Assembly (NCBI RefSeq): GCF_021601625.1
Contig: NZ_BQHR01000012.1
Coordinates: 124,001 to 188,000 of the forward strand
DNA: 64,000 bases
Direction of reading: 5' to 3'
Source: Pseudomonas paraglycinae
GTDB lineage: Bacteria; Pseudomonadota; Gammaproteobacteria; Pseudomonadales; Pseudomonadaceae
The translations under genes and the position numbers were made by a program. The notes beneath the pieces were generated by a model. The model had not been told where the DNA came from. It saw nothing but the letters and a program-made list of their open reading frames with translations, and searched no databases. This document shows, in pieces, positions 8,790 through 17,486 of this stretch (position 1 is the stretch's first letter; each line of letters opens with the position of its first letter).

Positions 8790-10127
8790 TTAGCTGGCAG
8801 TCGCCAACAACAGATCCATCACCGAACGGCTGTGCCCGCGGTTCTTGCCATGCTCATACAGCGAGCCGGCAATCTCGTCCGCGCGGATCGGCAGGATCGA
8901 CAGCAGCGTATCGCTCAGACCGTGGCTGGCCTGGCAGAAGCCCTGCATGTACAGACCGGCCTTGCAGCGCTCGTCGGTGATCAGCCGGTAATTGCGGTCG
9001 ACCTCGAAATCGCCCAGGTATTCCTCCAGCGGCGCCAGCAGTTTGCGATGCATCTGACGCTCGTAACCGGTGGCCAGAACGACCGCGTCGTAGGCACGCA
9101 CGGTGACTTCGCCGGTGGCGTTGTTGTGCACGGTCAGTTCGATACCGCGCTCGGTGGCGGTGGCTTTCTCGACCGTGGTCAGAGTGCGGAACGCATGGCG
9201 CGCAACACCGGAAACCTTCTGGCGATAGAAGATGCCGTAGATGCGCTCGATCAGGTCGATGTCGACCACCGAATAGTTGGTGTTGTGGTACTCGTTGACC
9301 AGACGCTCACGCTCGCTGCTCTTCTGCTGGAAAATCAGGTCGGTGAATTCCGGCGAGAACACTTCGTTGACGAACGGGCTGTCGTCCGCCGGTTTCAGGG
9401 CCGAGCCGCGCAGGATCATGTCGACCTGCACCGACGGGAACGAATCGTTCAAGTCGATGAAGGCTTCCGCCGCGCTCTGGCCGCCACCGATGATCGCGAT
9501 GCTCATCGGCTGGTTGTTGTTGCACGGCTGCTTGGCCATCTCGGCCAGGTATTGCGAGTGATGGAACACCCGACCGTCGCCCTTCAGTGCCTTGAACGCC
9601 TCGGGAATGCGCGGCGTACCACCGGCGCTGACCACCACCGAACGCGCGGTGCGCACGAATTGCTGGCCTTCGGTATCACGGGAAATCACCCGCAGCGCTT
9701 CGACCTGATGGTTGTGCAGCACCGGCTCGATGGTCAGCACTTCTTCACCGTAGCGGCTCTGCTCGGTGAACTGCGCGGCGACCCAGCGCAGGTAGTCGTT
9801 GTACTCCATGCGGCAGGGGTAGAAGGTGCCGAGGTTGATGAAGTCCACCAGACGGCCGTGGTGCTTGAGGTAGTTGACGAACGAGTACGGGCTGGTCGGA
9901 TTGCGCAGGGTCACCAGATCCTTGAGGAAGGAAATCTGCAACTCGCTCTGGGTCGACAGGGTGTTGCCGTGCCAGCTGTAGTTGGGTTGTTTGTCGAGAA
10001 ACAGAACATCCAGTTCCCCCTGGGTCGGGCCGCGCTCCTGCAGAGCGATGGCCAGCGCCAGGTTCGAAGGGCCGAAACCGACGCCGATCAGGTCGTGAAC
10101 GATGGGCGATGCAATTGCCTGTGTCAT
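8790..10127 (-). CDS. pvdA: L-ornithine N5-monooxygenase
   Basis: A 445-residue flavin-dependent N-hydroxylating monooxygenase, the usual PvdA length. It shows an N-terminal FAD-binding Rossmann motif (GVGFGPSNLALAIAL), a central NADPH-binding motif (IAIIGGGQSAAEAFIDL at about 215) and the ATGYERQ motif of the family near 350. It hydroxylates the ornithine side-chain nitrogen with O2 and NADPH in the cytoplasm, the first step to the hydroxamate ligand of pyoverdine. The only hydroxyornithine predicted by the NRPS genes here is the last residue. Transcription is likely PvdS-dependent: an exact TAAAT-N16-CGT box lies about 80 bp upstream (10206-10229). It stands alone between the mgtA leader and fpvI. 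Confidence 0.97.
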   Translation of the reverse strand: MTQAIASPIVHDLIGVGFGPSNLALAIALQERGPTQGELDVLFLDKQPNYSWHGNTLSTQSELQISFLKDLVTLRNPTSPYSFVNYLKHHGRLVDFINLGTFYPCRMEYNDYLRWVAAQFTEQSRYGEEVLTIEPVLHNHQVEALRVISRDTEGQQFVRTARSVVVSAGGTPRIPEAFKALKGDGRVFHHSQYLAEMAKQPCNNNQPMSIAIIGGGQSAAEAFIDLNDSFPSVQVDMILRGSALKPADDSPFVNEVFSPEFTDLIFQQKSSERERLVNEYHNTNYSVVDIDLIERIYGIFYRQKVSGVARHAFRTLTTVEKATATERGIELTVHNNATGEVTVRAYDAVVLATGYERQMHRKLLAPLEEYLGDFEVDRNYRLITDERCKAGLYMQGFCQASHGLSDTLLSILPIRADEIAGSLYEHGKNRGHSRSVMDLLLATAS

Positions 10128-10205
10128 TTCCAGTGTCCTCTGGACGAAAAGCCTGAGTGACCTGACCGGCCTTGAGCAGGACAGCAGATCGTCTGTTGAG
10201 TAGGA

Positions 10206-10229
10206 ACGAGGACAGTGAAATAAAATTTA
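10206..10229 (-). promoter_or_regulatory. Iron-starvation (PvdS) box of pvdA
   Basis: Read on the minus strand: TAAAT (10229-10225), exactly 16 bases, then CGT (10208-10206). This is the consensus of PvdS-type ECF sigma promoters in fluorescent pseudomonads. The start codon of pvdA is about 80 bp downstream. Confidence 0.85.
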
Positions 10230-10240
10230 ACGACGACGGC

Positions 10241-10723
10241 TCAATGGGCGTCCCATTGTTTGATGCGCAGGCGGCAATGCTTCATGGCGTTGACGATGTG
10301 CTTTTCCACCAGAGCCTTGGAAATCCCTAGGTGTTCGGCAATCTCGGGGTGCGACAGACCTTCGATCTTGCGCAGCAGAAAACTTTCGCGGCACAGCGGC
10401 GAAAGTTCTGCCAGGGCACGCTGAAGCATCTCCAGGCGCTGACTGTGGTCGAAGGTACTGTGAGGGGACGGAGTGAAATAGCGTTCTTCGCTGTCGAGCA
10501 CATCCAGTGATTCAACCTGACGCAGGGCATTGCGCCGATGGTCGTCGATTACCAGATTGAGCGCGGTGCGGTAGAGGAAAGCCCGGGGTTGCTCGATCGG
10601 CGTGTCGCTGGAGCGCTCCAGCACCCGCACATAAGCGTCATGCACCACATCTTCGGCGACCTGGCGGTTGCCGAGCTTGGCGTTCAGGAAACACACCAAT
10701 TCGCGATAGTAGTTTTCCAACAT
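10241..10723 (-). CDS. fpvI: ECF sigma factor, FpvI type
   Basis: A 160-residue FecI-like ECF sigma factor: region 2 (YYRELVCFLNAKLGNRQVAE, DAYVRVLERS, PRAFLYRTALNLVIDDHRR) and region 4 (ALAELSPLCRESFLLRKIEG, then the helix-turn-helix SHPEIAEHLGISKALVEKHI). Length and start (MLENYYRELV) match FpvI, which directs transcription of the ferripyoverdine receptor gene fpvA after signalling through FpvA and the anti-sigma FpvR. It does not resemble PvdS. ATG 10723 was chosen because GGGAG precedes it; the in-frame extension upstream crosses the probable promoter. No anti-sigma gene lies next to it, so FpvR must be encoded elsewhere. Its stop codon is about 113 bp before the pvdA start, and a candidate Fur box lies upstream, consistent with iron repression. 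Confidence 0.87.
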   Translation of the reverse strand: MLENYYRELVCFLNAKLGNRQVAEDVVHDAYVRVLERSSDTPIEQPRAFLYRTALNLVIDDHRRNALRQVESLDVLDSEERYFTPSPHSTFDHSQRLEMLQRALAELSPLCRESFLLRKIEGLSHPEIAEHLGISKALVEKHIVNAMKHCRLRIKQWDAH

Positions 10724-10819
10724 GACTCCCGGCCGCGTGGGGTGCGGTTTCTGTCCTTGAGCCCGATCCTGACTGCCCTGGAGGCAGTAGCACGATAGTG
10801 GCAACTTGAGGGGCGTAAT

Positions 10820-10836
10820 TTATAGTAATTCTCATA
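10820..10836 (-). promoter_or_regulatory. Candidate Fur box upstream of fpvI
   Basis: Read on the minus strand the sequence TATGAGAATTACTATAA resembles the 7-1-7 Fur consensus (TGATAAT-G-ATTATCA), with about 11 of 14 arm positions matching. It lies about 100 bp upstream of fpvI in a locally AT-rich patch. Fur control of fpvI is known in P. aeruginosa; the match here is by eye. Confidence 0.5.
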
Positions 10837-10911
10837 TAGATTTAAAGTAGTGATTCTCTTCACCAGACAAATAGTCCTGCCGGGCGACCTGTAACTTCGT
10901 GTGTGAGCACT

Positions 10912-10935
10912 TAAATTCCCTTGCGCATTCATCGT
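10912..10935 (+). promoter_or_regulatory. Iron-starvation (PvdS) box of pvdR
   Basis: TAAAT at 10912-10916, 16 bases, then CGT at 10933-10935 on the plus strand. It sits about 110 bp upstream of pvdR and is divergent from fpvI, placing the export pump in the PvdS regulon. Confidence 0.82.
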
Positions 10936-11044
10936 TTACAGGACAGCTCCCCGTGTCTGTCGTGCCTTGCGACAGCGTTCAGCGACCGACCGAACCTGTT
11001 CACCTGCTGAACGACGGGCCGAATTCCACTGGCCGGAACCCTGC

Positions 11045-12208
11045 ATGAAACGTCCCCGCCCCGCCCGACGCGCCCTGTTCATCGCCCTTTGCCTGATCCC
11101 TGTCATCGCCGTTGCCGCGTGGCAGGTGTTGCCGCCGGGCCGTGAGACCCTCGCCACTGTTCAAGTGACACGCGGCGATATCGAAAACAGCGTGACTGCA
11201 CTCGGCACCCTGCAACCGAGGCGCTATGTGGATGTCGGTGCCCAGGCGTCCGGGCAGATCCAGAAAATTCACGTCGAGGCCGGCGATGTGGTCAAGGAAG
11301 GCCAGTTGCTGGTGGAAATCGACCCGTCCACGCAAAAGGCCAAGCTCGACGCAGGCCGGTTCTCCATCGAGAATCTCAAGGCCCAGTTGCAGGAACAACG
11401 CGCCCAGCATGAGCTGGCGCAGCAAAAGTACCAGCGTCAGCAGAAACTCGCCGCCGGCGGCGCCACCCGCGAGGAAGACGTCCAGACCGCCCGGGCCGAA
11501 GTGCGCGCCACGCAGGCCCGCATCGACATGTTCCAGGCGCAGATCCGCCAGGCGCAGGCCAGCCTGCGCAGCGACGAAGCCGAGCTCGGTTACACACGCA
11601 TCTATGCGCCGATGTCCGGCACGGTGGTGGCGGTAGGCGCCCGGGAAGGCCAGACGCTCAACGCGCAACAGCAGACCCCGCTGATTCTGCGGATCGCGCG
11701 GCTCTCCCCGATGACCGTGTGGGCCGAAGTCTCCGAGGCCGACATCGGTCACGTCAAACCGGGCATGACCGCTTACTTCACCACCCTCAGCGGCGGCAGC
11801 CGTCGCTGGAGCAGTACCGTACGGCAGATTCTGCCGGTGCCGCCGCGCCCGCTCGAACAGAGTCAGGGCGCCAGCCCCACCAGCGGTCGCAGTGGCAGCG
11901 AACGGGTGGTGCTTTACACGGTATTGCTGGATGTCGATAACGCCGATAACACCCTGATGACCGACATGACCGCCCAGGTGTTCTTTGTTTCGCAGCAGGC
12001 ACAGAACACCCTGACCGTGCCCACCGCCGCCCTGCAACACAGCGCTCGCGCGGACTGGCAACTGGCGCAGGTGGTCGCCGCCAATGGCGAGGTTCAATCC
12101 CGGGAAGTCCGTACCGGCATCCGCGACCGCTTGCGCACGCAGGTTCTTGAAGGACTTGTCGAAGGCGATCATGTCCTGAGCAGCCCGGCCACAGGCAACG
12201 GAGGCTGA
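11045..12208 (+). CDS. pvdR: Membrane-fusion subunit of the pyoverdine pump (MacA-like)
   Basis: A 387-residue periplasmic adaptor. An N-terminal membrane anchor (ARRALFIALCLIPVIAVAAW) is followed by a lipoyl half (VGAQASGQIQKIHVEAGDVV), a long coiled-coil hairpin rich in Gln, Ala and Arg (about 95-185), the second lipoyl half (TRIYAPMSGTVVAVGAREGQ) and a beta-barrel region (VWAEVSEADIGHVKPGMTAY). It links the ATPase PvdT to the outer-membrane channel OpmQ; in P. aeruginosa the PvdRT-OpmQ pump secretes and recycles pyoverdine from the periplasm. Start ATG 11045 gives the usual MacA-like N-terminus; a longer frame to 10967 would add a non-membrane segment before the anchor. The stop is immediately followed by pvdT with no gap. 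Confidence 0.95.
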   Translation: MKRPRPARRALFIALCLIPVIAVAAWQVLPPGRETLATVQVTRGDIENSVTALGTLQPRRYVDVGAQASGQIQKIHVEAGDVVKEGQLLVEIDPSTQKAKLDAGRFSIENLKAQLQEQRAQHELAQQKYQRQQKLAAGGATREEDVQTARAEVRATQARIDMFQAQIRQAQASLRSDEAELGYTRIYAPMSGTVVAVGAREGQTLNAQQQTPLILRIARLSPMTVWAEVSEADIGHVKPGMTAYFTTLSGGSRRWSSTVRQILPVPPRPLEQSQGASPTSGRSGSERVVLYTVLLDVDNADNTLMTDMTAQVFFVSQQAQNTLTVPTAALQHSARADWQLAQVVAANGEVQSREVRTGIRDRLRTQVLEGLVEGDHVLSSPATGNGG

Positions 12209-14182
12209 ATGCAAACGCCCCTGATTGACCTGCGGCAGATCCGCAAAGCCTATGGCGGCGGCGACAGTCCGCGGGTGGAAGTGCTGCGCGGCATAGATCT
12301 GTCGATTCATGCCGGCGAATTCGTGGCGATCGTCGGCGCGTCCGGTTCCGGCAAATCGACACTGATGAACATCCTCGGCTGCCTCGACCGACCGACCAGC
12401 GGCGAATACCTGTTTGCCGGTGAAGAGGTCGCGCGGCTGGACACCGACGCTCTGGCCTGGCTGCGACGCGAGGCGTTCGGCTTCGTGTTTCAGGGCTATC
12501 ACCTGATTCCGTCAGGTTCGGCCCAGGAAAACGTCGAAATGCCGGCCATCTACGCAGGCACACCGGCCGCCGAACGCCACGCCCGAGCCCACGCGTTGCT
12601 GACTCGCCTGGGTCTTGCCGGGCGCACCGCCAACCGCCCGCACCAACTCTCCGGCGGACAGCAGCAGCGGGTATCGATTGCCCGTGCGCTGATGAATGGC
12701 GGTCATATCATTCTCGCCGACGAACCCACCGGTGCACTCGACAGCCAAAGCGGCGCCGAAGTCATGACCCTGCTCGATGAACTGGCGGATCAGGGCCATG
12801 TGGTGATTCTCATCACCCACGACCGCGAAGTTGCGCAACGCGCCAAGCGCATCATCGAGATCCGCGACGGCCTGATCATCAGCGACACCGCCGATCCGTC
12901 ATCGCCCCCCTCGCCCGCCGTCGGTTCCGGCGCATTGCAGGCCGTGGATCTGCGCGAGCGTCTGAACACCGGCAGCACCCAGACCGGCGCCTGGAAAGGC
13001 GAATTGGTGGACGCCGTGCAAGCGGCGTGGCGAGTGATGTGGGTCAACCGATTCCGCACCGCGCTGACCCTGCTGGGCATCGTCATCGGCGTCGCGTCCG
13101 TGGTGGTGATGCTGGCGGTGGGCGAAGGCAGCAAGCGCCAGGTGATGGCGCAAATGGGCGCCTTCGGCTCCAACATCATTTACCTCAGCGGCGCCGCCCC
13201 AAACCCGCGCACGCCACCGGGCATCATCACCCTCGATGACGTCGCCGAACTGGCCGCCCTGCCCCAGGTGGAGCGCATCATGCCGGTCAACGGCTCGACC
13301 GCCGGCGTGCGCTTCGGCAATGCCGACCACACCAGTTACGTGGGCGGCAATGACACCAATTTCCCGACCATTTTCAATTGGCCGGTGGTCCAGGGCAGCT
13401 ACTTCACGCAAGCCGACGAAGACAGCGCCGCTGCCGTGGCGGTAATCGGCACCAAGGTTCGCGACAAGCTGCTCAAGGATGTCGCCGATCCCGTCGGTCA
13501 ATACATCCTGATCGAAAACGTACCGTTCCAGGTGCTCGGAGTCCTCGCGGAAAAAGGCTCCAGCTCTGGCGACTCGGACAGTGACAACCGGATCGCCGTG
13601 CCCTACTCCGCCGCCAGCATGCGCCTGTTCGGCAGCCGCAATCCCGAGTATGTGGTCATCGCCGCGCGGGACGCCCGCAAGGTCAAAGAGGCTGAGCAAG
13701 CCATCGAGCAATCGATGCTGCGCCGGCACAACGGCAAAAAGGATTTCGAGCTGACCAACAACGCGGCCATGATTCAGGCCGAGGCGCGAACCCAGGGCAC
13801 GCTGTCGCTGATGCTCGGCGCGATTGCCGCCATTTCCCTGCTGGTGGGCGGTATCGGCGTGATGAATATCATGCTCATGACCGTGCGCGAGCGTACCCGG
13901 GAAATCGGCATCCGCATGGCCACCGGCGCCCGTCAGCGCGACATCCTGCGCCAGTTCCTGACCGAGGCAGTGATGCTCTCGGTAGTCGGCGGCGTTGCCG
14001 GGATCAGCCTGGCGATGCTGGTCGGTGGTGTGCTGCAACTCAGCGGCGTCGCCATGGCGTTCCAGTGGATTGCAGTGTTCGGCGCCTTCGGTTGCGCGCT
14101 GGCCACCGGTGTCATCTTCGGCTTCATGCCTGCCCGCAAGGCCGCCCGGCTCGATCCGGTCAAGGCCCTCACCAGTGAATGA
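12209..14182 (+). CDS. pvdT: ABC transporter of the pyoverdine pump (MacB-like)
   Basis: A 657-residue MacB-type protein. The N-terminal ATPase domain has Walker A (GASGSGKST), the signature [15 protein letters not shown] and Walker B ([13 protein letters not shown]). It is followed by one membrane helix near 285 ([22 protein letters not shown]), a large periplasmic domain, and three C-terminal helices with the FtsX-type [18 protein letters not shown] segment. It powers extrusion of pyoverdine from the periplasm through OpmQ and does not transport across the inner membrane in the classical way. It begins directly after the pvdR stop codon and ends 7 bp before opmQ, so the three genes form one operon driven by the PvdS box at 10912. 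Confidence 0.95.
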   Translation: MQTPLIDLRQIRKAYGGGDSPRVEVLRGIDLSIHAGEFVAIVGASGSGKSTLMNILGCLDRPTSGEYLFAGEEVARLDTDALAWLRREAFGFVFQGYHLIPSGSAQENVEMPAIYAGTPAAERHARAHALLTRLGLAGRTANRPHQLSGGQQQRVSIARALMNGGHIILADEPTGALDSQSGAEVMTLLDELADQGHVVILITHDREVAQRAKRIIEIRDGLIISDTADPSSPPSPAVGSGALQAVDLRERLNTGSTQTGAWKGELVDAVQAAWRVMWVNRFRTALTLLGIVIGVASVVVMLAVGEGSKRQVMAQMGAFGSNIIYLSGAAPNPRTPPGIITLDDVAELAALPQVERIMPVNGSTAGVRFGNADHTSYVGGNDTNFPTIFNWPVVQGSYFTQADEDSAAAVAVIGTKVRDKLLKDVADPVGQYILIENVPFQVLGVLAEKGSSSGDSDSDNRIAVPYSAASMRLFGSRNPEYVVIAARDARKVKEAEQAIEQSMLRRHNGKKDFELTNNAAMIQAEARTQGTLSLMLGAIAAISLLVGGIGVMNIMLMTVRERTREIGIRMATGARQRDILRQFLTEAVMLSVVGGVAGISLAMLVGGVLQLSGVAMAFQWIAVFGAFGCALATGVIFGFMPARKAARLDPVKALTSE

Positions 14183-14189
14183 TCGACCT

Positions 14190-15584
14190 ATGAAAGCCCA
14201 CCTGACACTTCTCGCCGCCAGCGTTTTGCTGGCGGCCTGCGGCAGCCCCGCGCCACGTCCCGACAGCGGCCTGCGACCACCGCCCGCCTGGCAATCGCCC
14301 GAACATCCCGGCGCCAGCCAAAGCGATCGACAATGGTGGACGCATTTCGGCAGCACGGAACTCGATCATCTGATCGAACAGGCCCGGCTGGGCAGCCATG
14401 ACCTGGCCGCCGCCGTCGCCCGGGTGAGGCAGGCGCAGGCCAGCGCGACCATCGCCGGTGCGCCGCTGCTGCCCGAGGTCAAGGCCGGGCTGAATGCCAA
14501 TCGCCAGAAACTCTTGCGAGGCAAAGGCTACAGCCAGCTCGACGTGAACCCCGACAACCGCTCGCTGGATTACTACGACGCCGAGTTGAGCGCCAGTTAC
14601 GAAATCGATTTCTGGGGCGGCAAACGCGCCGCCCGGGACAGCGCGGTGTTCGGCGTGCAGGCCAGCGAGTTCGATCGCTCGACGGTGGAACTGACCCTGC
14701 AAAGTGCCGTCGCCAATAGCTACACACAGGCCTTGGCGCTGCGCGAACAGGCGCGGATCGCCGAACTCAATCTGACCAATGCGCAAAGCGTTCTGCATCT
14801 GGTGCAGACCCGCTACGACGCTGGCAGCGCCACCGCGCTGGAACTGGCTCAGCAGAAAAGCCTGGTCGCCGAACAACAGCGCAAACTGCCGTTGGTGCAA
14901 CAACAGGCCCGCGAGGCACTGATCACCCTGGCCGCGCTGCTCGGCCAACCGGTGCAGGAGTTGCCGACACCCCGACAGGCTTTCGCCCAACTGCAATGGC
15001 CGGACATCGCCAGCGGTGTGCCCAGCGATCTGCTGCAACGGCGCCCGGACATCGCCAGCGCCGAAGCCAGACTGGCCGCCGCCCAGGCCGATGTGACCGT
15101 CGCCCGCGCCGCCATGCTGCCCAAGGTCACGCTGACCGCCAGCCTCGGCACCGGCGCGGACCTCGCATCGAATCTGCTGCGCACGACCTTCTACAACCTG
15201 TCGTCAGGTCTGGTGGCACCGATCTTCAACAATGGCCGCCTGCGTGCCGAGCGCGACAAGGCCACGGCGCGCCAGGAAGAATTGCTGGAGACCTATCGCG
15301 GCGCAATCATCAATGGTTTCGCGGACGTGGAAAAAGCCCTGACGAGCATTCGCGGCCTCGATGAACAGCGTCAATGGCAAGGCGAGGAACTGCGCCAGGC
15401 ACAGACCGCGTTCGATATCGCCCAGAGCCGCTATCAGGCCGGCGCCGAGGATCTGCTGACGGTGTTGCAGACTCAACGCACGCTGTATGCCGCCCAGGAC
15501 ATGAACGTGCAGCTGCGGCTGTCACGCCTGCAGGCCAGCATCGCGCTGTACAAGGCGCTGGGCGGGGGTTGGCAAGTCATCTGA
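14190..15584 (+). CDS. opmQ: Outer-membrane factor lipoprotein of the pyoverdine pump
   Basis: A 464-residue TolC/OprM-family outer-membrane factor. The signal peptide ends in a lipobox (SVLLAAC, Cys at 17), so the protein is lipid-anchored. Two repeated outer-membrane-efflux domains contain the usual features: ELSASYEIDFWGGKRAARDS, LQRRPDIASAEARLAAAQAD and YQAGAEDLLTVLQTQRTLY. It forms the trimeric channel that completes the PvdRT pump. The ATG at 14190 overlaps the pvdT end region by close spacing (7 bp), implying translational coupling; the long open frame upstream is a shadow of pvdT. A strong bidirectional terminator follows 15 bp later. Confidence 0.95.
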   Translation: MKAHLTLLAASVLLAACGSPAPRPDSGLRPPPAWQSPEHPGASQSDRQWWTHFGSTELDHLIEQARLGSHDLAAAVARVRQAQASATIAGAPLLPEVKAGLNANRQKLLRGKGYSQLDVNPDNRSLDYYDAELSASYEIDFWGGKRAARDSAVFGVQASEFDRSTVELTLQSAVANSYTQALALREQARIAELNLTNAQSVLHLVQTRYDAGSATALELAQQKSLVAEQQRKLPLVQQQAREALITLAALLGQPVQELPTPRQAFAQLQWPDIASGVPSDLLQRRPDIASAEARLAAAQADVTVARAAMLPKVTLTASLGTGADLASNLLRTTFYNLSSGLVAPIFNNGRLRAERDKATARQEELLETYRGAIINGFADVEKALTSIRGLDEQRQWQGEELRQAQTAFDIAQSRYQAGAEDLLTVLQTQRTLYAAQDMNVQLRLSRLQASIALYKALGGGWQVI

Positions 15585-15598
15585 ACAGCGCTTTGTTC

Positions 15599-15643
15599 AA
15601 GGCAAAAAAAATCGCAGCCCGACGCTGCGATTTTTTTTGCCTT
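15599..15643. terminator. Bidirectional terminator between opmQ and pvdP
   Basis: A perfect 19-bp inverted repeat (from AAGGCAAAAAAAATCGCAG) around a 7-base loop, with eight A on the left and eight T on the right. It is an intrinsic terminator for both opmQ and the convergent pvdP, whose stop codon overlaps its right edge. Confidence 0.93.
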
Positions 15644-17268
15644 CAGAGTTGTCGCCCCTTGACCTTCAGATGCCTGGCGTACCACGGCCGCTGCGGCACT
15701 TTGCGGAACAGGTCGGCCATGTTGTCTTCATCGCCGAACGTGATGCGCAATGCCAGCTTCATGGTCTCCGGGTCCATCTCCACCGAACGTCCCGCCTGAA
15801 GGCCGGGAACGGTGCTGCAACCATGGGAGTCGGGGCCGAGCCACGGATCATCGACCTCGACCCAGCGCCCCGGTGCAAACCATTGGACGCCATTGACTTG
15901 CAGGCGGCTCACTTCACCTGGATGAAAGCGTTCGTGAGCGCGATACCAGTCTTCGATGCGGTCGTCGATCCAGCCATGGAAACGCCAGAACACCGGGTTC
16001 ACATGGGAGGAAAACGGATCGCCGAGAAAATCGTTTTCCGGGGCATACCAGCGCGCCGCGAAATCAGCCTGATCCCGAGCCATCGGCACTGGAATATCAT
16101 TGGACGGATCACGGGCCACCGATGCCCAGCGCATGTGCAGCCAGTCGTGCAGGCCCAGCTCGACTTCCGAGCCGAACTGGCCGAGCGTCAGCTTCGAGAG
16201 ATAGCGCGGATCGGTGTACTGCGATTCCCAGACCTGGAAGTTGCTGTGGTAGGTCTCGGCCGTCTTGATGTCGCTGACCCACTGTGTGTATTCGTCATCG
16301 CCTTCCGTCAGCCAGGTCGGCGGCAAGGCATCGCCGTCGTGGTTGTCGAAGTAGCGGGCGAACCCCAGACGATCACGCTCGAGCTCCGGTTGCGGCGCGG
16401 GGAATTTCAACCAGGACGGCAAGTCCTGCATTGAGCGGGCGGTGCCCAGCATGTGCCGGTGCATGAAGAAAAAGTCGATGCCCGAGCCGTTGCGATCCTT
16501 GCGCGGACCGCGCGCATCACGCTCCTTGTAACGCGGGCCGGGTTGCCAGCCGATGCCGCGCAACGCATCGCGTTTTTTCTCGGACAGTTTGTGCCACTTG
16601 TCCCGCGAGGCATGCCAGAGCTGGTGAAACAGGCGATGCTCGGGCGACACCAGCCACGCCAGCAAGGTCGGGTTCAGACCGGTTCGCTCACGCGCCTCGG
16701 GGAAGCGACGCTTGATGGCGATGAAACGGTTATCGAGCTCCGGCAGACCCAACGGCCGATCCAGGCGCAGCACCTGCCCGGTGAACGTGCCGCTGCCGGC
16801 ATTGCCGAAGGCCGCCCAGACTTCGTCCAGTTTGACATCGAGCTCGTAGACCGCCGGCGCCTGTGGCTGGTCCGTGCGCATCAGACGCCAGTACAGCTGC
16901 GCGCCATTACCCGAGACCAGATCGCCAATGACGTCATAGCGGGGCAACCCGTCGCCCCGCAACCGCGCGCCGGTGTCGAGACAGCCGCGCAAGCCGCGCC
17001 CGCGCTGGGCAATGTCGAGAAACAATTCCAGGCCTTCACGGGGCAGGCCGTCGAGCCCGGCATCGGCACCCGTGAAGCGGATGTCCCAGACCCCGCGCAA
17101 GTTGTTGGCCAACTGCTGGCCGGCGGTGTCCGCCAGATCCACCGTGGCCTCGCCGGGCGTGATCGGCTCGTCCTCGCGGGTCAGCTCACGATGTGCATAA
17201 AAAGCGGCAGGCAGCGCAGCGCCCGTGAGTGCCATGCCCGCCATGAACCAGCGTCGAGAGATCGTCAT
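15643..17268 (-). CDS. pvdP: Periplasmic tyrosinase for pyoverdine chromophore formation
   Basis: A 541-residue protein, close to P. aeruginosa PvdP (544, from memory). The N-terminus has a Tat signal (SRRWFMAGMALTGAALPAAF). The first half is a beta-barrel-like domain. The second half carries tyrosinase-type copper ligands: H residues in LFHQLWHASRDKWHKL, FFMHRHMLG and LHDWLHMRW, then FWRFHGWIDDRIEDWYRAHE. PvdP oxidises ferribactin to dihydropyoverdine in the periplasm, hydroxylating the D-Tyr ring and driving cyclisation. The ATG at 17268 follows AGGTAGGG and begins the Tat signal directly. Its own exact PvdS box lies 46-69 bp upstream, back to back with that of pvdM. A Tat substrate fits a cofactor-loaded, folded enzyme. 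Confidence 0.95.
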   Translation of the reverse strand: MTISRRWFMAGMALTGAALPAAFYAHRELTREDEPITPGEATVDLADTAGQQLANNLRGVWDIRFTGADAGLDGLPREGLELFLDIAQRGRGLRGCLDTGARLRGDGLPRYDVIGDLVSGNGAQLYWRLMRTDQPQAPAVYELDVKLDEVWAAFGNAGSGTFTGQVLRLDRPLGLPELDNRFIAIKRRFPEARERTGLNPTLLAWLVSPEHRLFHQLWHASRDKWHKLSEKKRDALRGIGWQPGPRYKERDARGPRKDRNGSGIDFFFMHRHMLGTARSMQDLPSWLKFPAPQPELERDRLGFARYFDNHDGDALPPTWLTEGDDEYTQWVSDIKTAETYHSNFQVWESQYTDPRYLSKLTLGQFGSEVELGLHDWLHMRWASVARDPSNDIPVPMARDQADFAARWYAPENDFLGDPFSSHVNPVFWRFHGWIDDRIEDWYRAHERFHPGEVSRLQVNGVQWFAPGRWVEVDDPWLGPDSHGCSTVPGLQAGRSVEMDPETMKLALRITFGDEDNMADLFRKVPQRPWYARHLKVKGRQL

Positions 17269-17313
17269 TGCCCTACCTGTGTCAGCCATGAAGCAGGCTT
17301 TATCCAAGCTAGA

Positions 17314-17337
17314 ACGTTTGCTGGTGCGACAAATTTA
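17314..17337 (-). promoter_or_regulatory. Iron-starvation (PvdS) box of pvdP
   Basis: Minus strand: TAAAT at 17337-17333, 16 bases, CGT at 17316-17314, about 46 bp before the pvdP start codon. It is one half of a compact divergent promoter pair with pvdM. Confidence 0.85.
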
Positions 17338-17400
17338 TCGCCTGCCCGAAAAGATCTCCGAAGGCCCGGACCGCGTTCGCGCGTTCTTTTGCCGCCTCGC

Positions 17401-17424
17401 TAAATTCTTTGCCTCCCCAGTCGT
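17401..17424 (+). promoter_or_regulatory. Iron-starvation (PvdS) box of pvdM-pvdN-pvdO
   Basis: Plus strand: GC-TAAAT at 17401-17405, 16 bases, CGT at 17422-17424, about 60 bp upstream of pvdM. The match to the extended consensus (GCTAAAT) is the best in the window together with the NRPS box. Confidence 0.87.
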
Positions 17425-17486
17425 TCCTCCCAGATAGCAAAGGCCCCTGCGCCTGTACCTCGACGGCGAACCTGAATGAGATGGCA

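Noticed and set aside
10241-10723. Identification of the ECF sigma gene as pvdS
   Set aside because: The sequence resembles FecI/FpvI (short N-terminus LENYYRELV) and not PvdS, and it sits beside pvdA opposite the pvdRT-opmQ pump as fpvI does in related strains.
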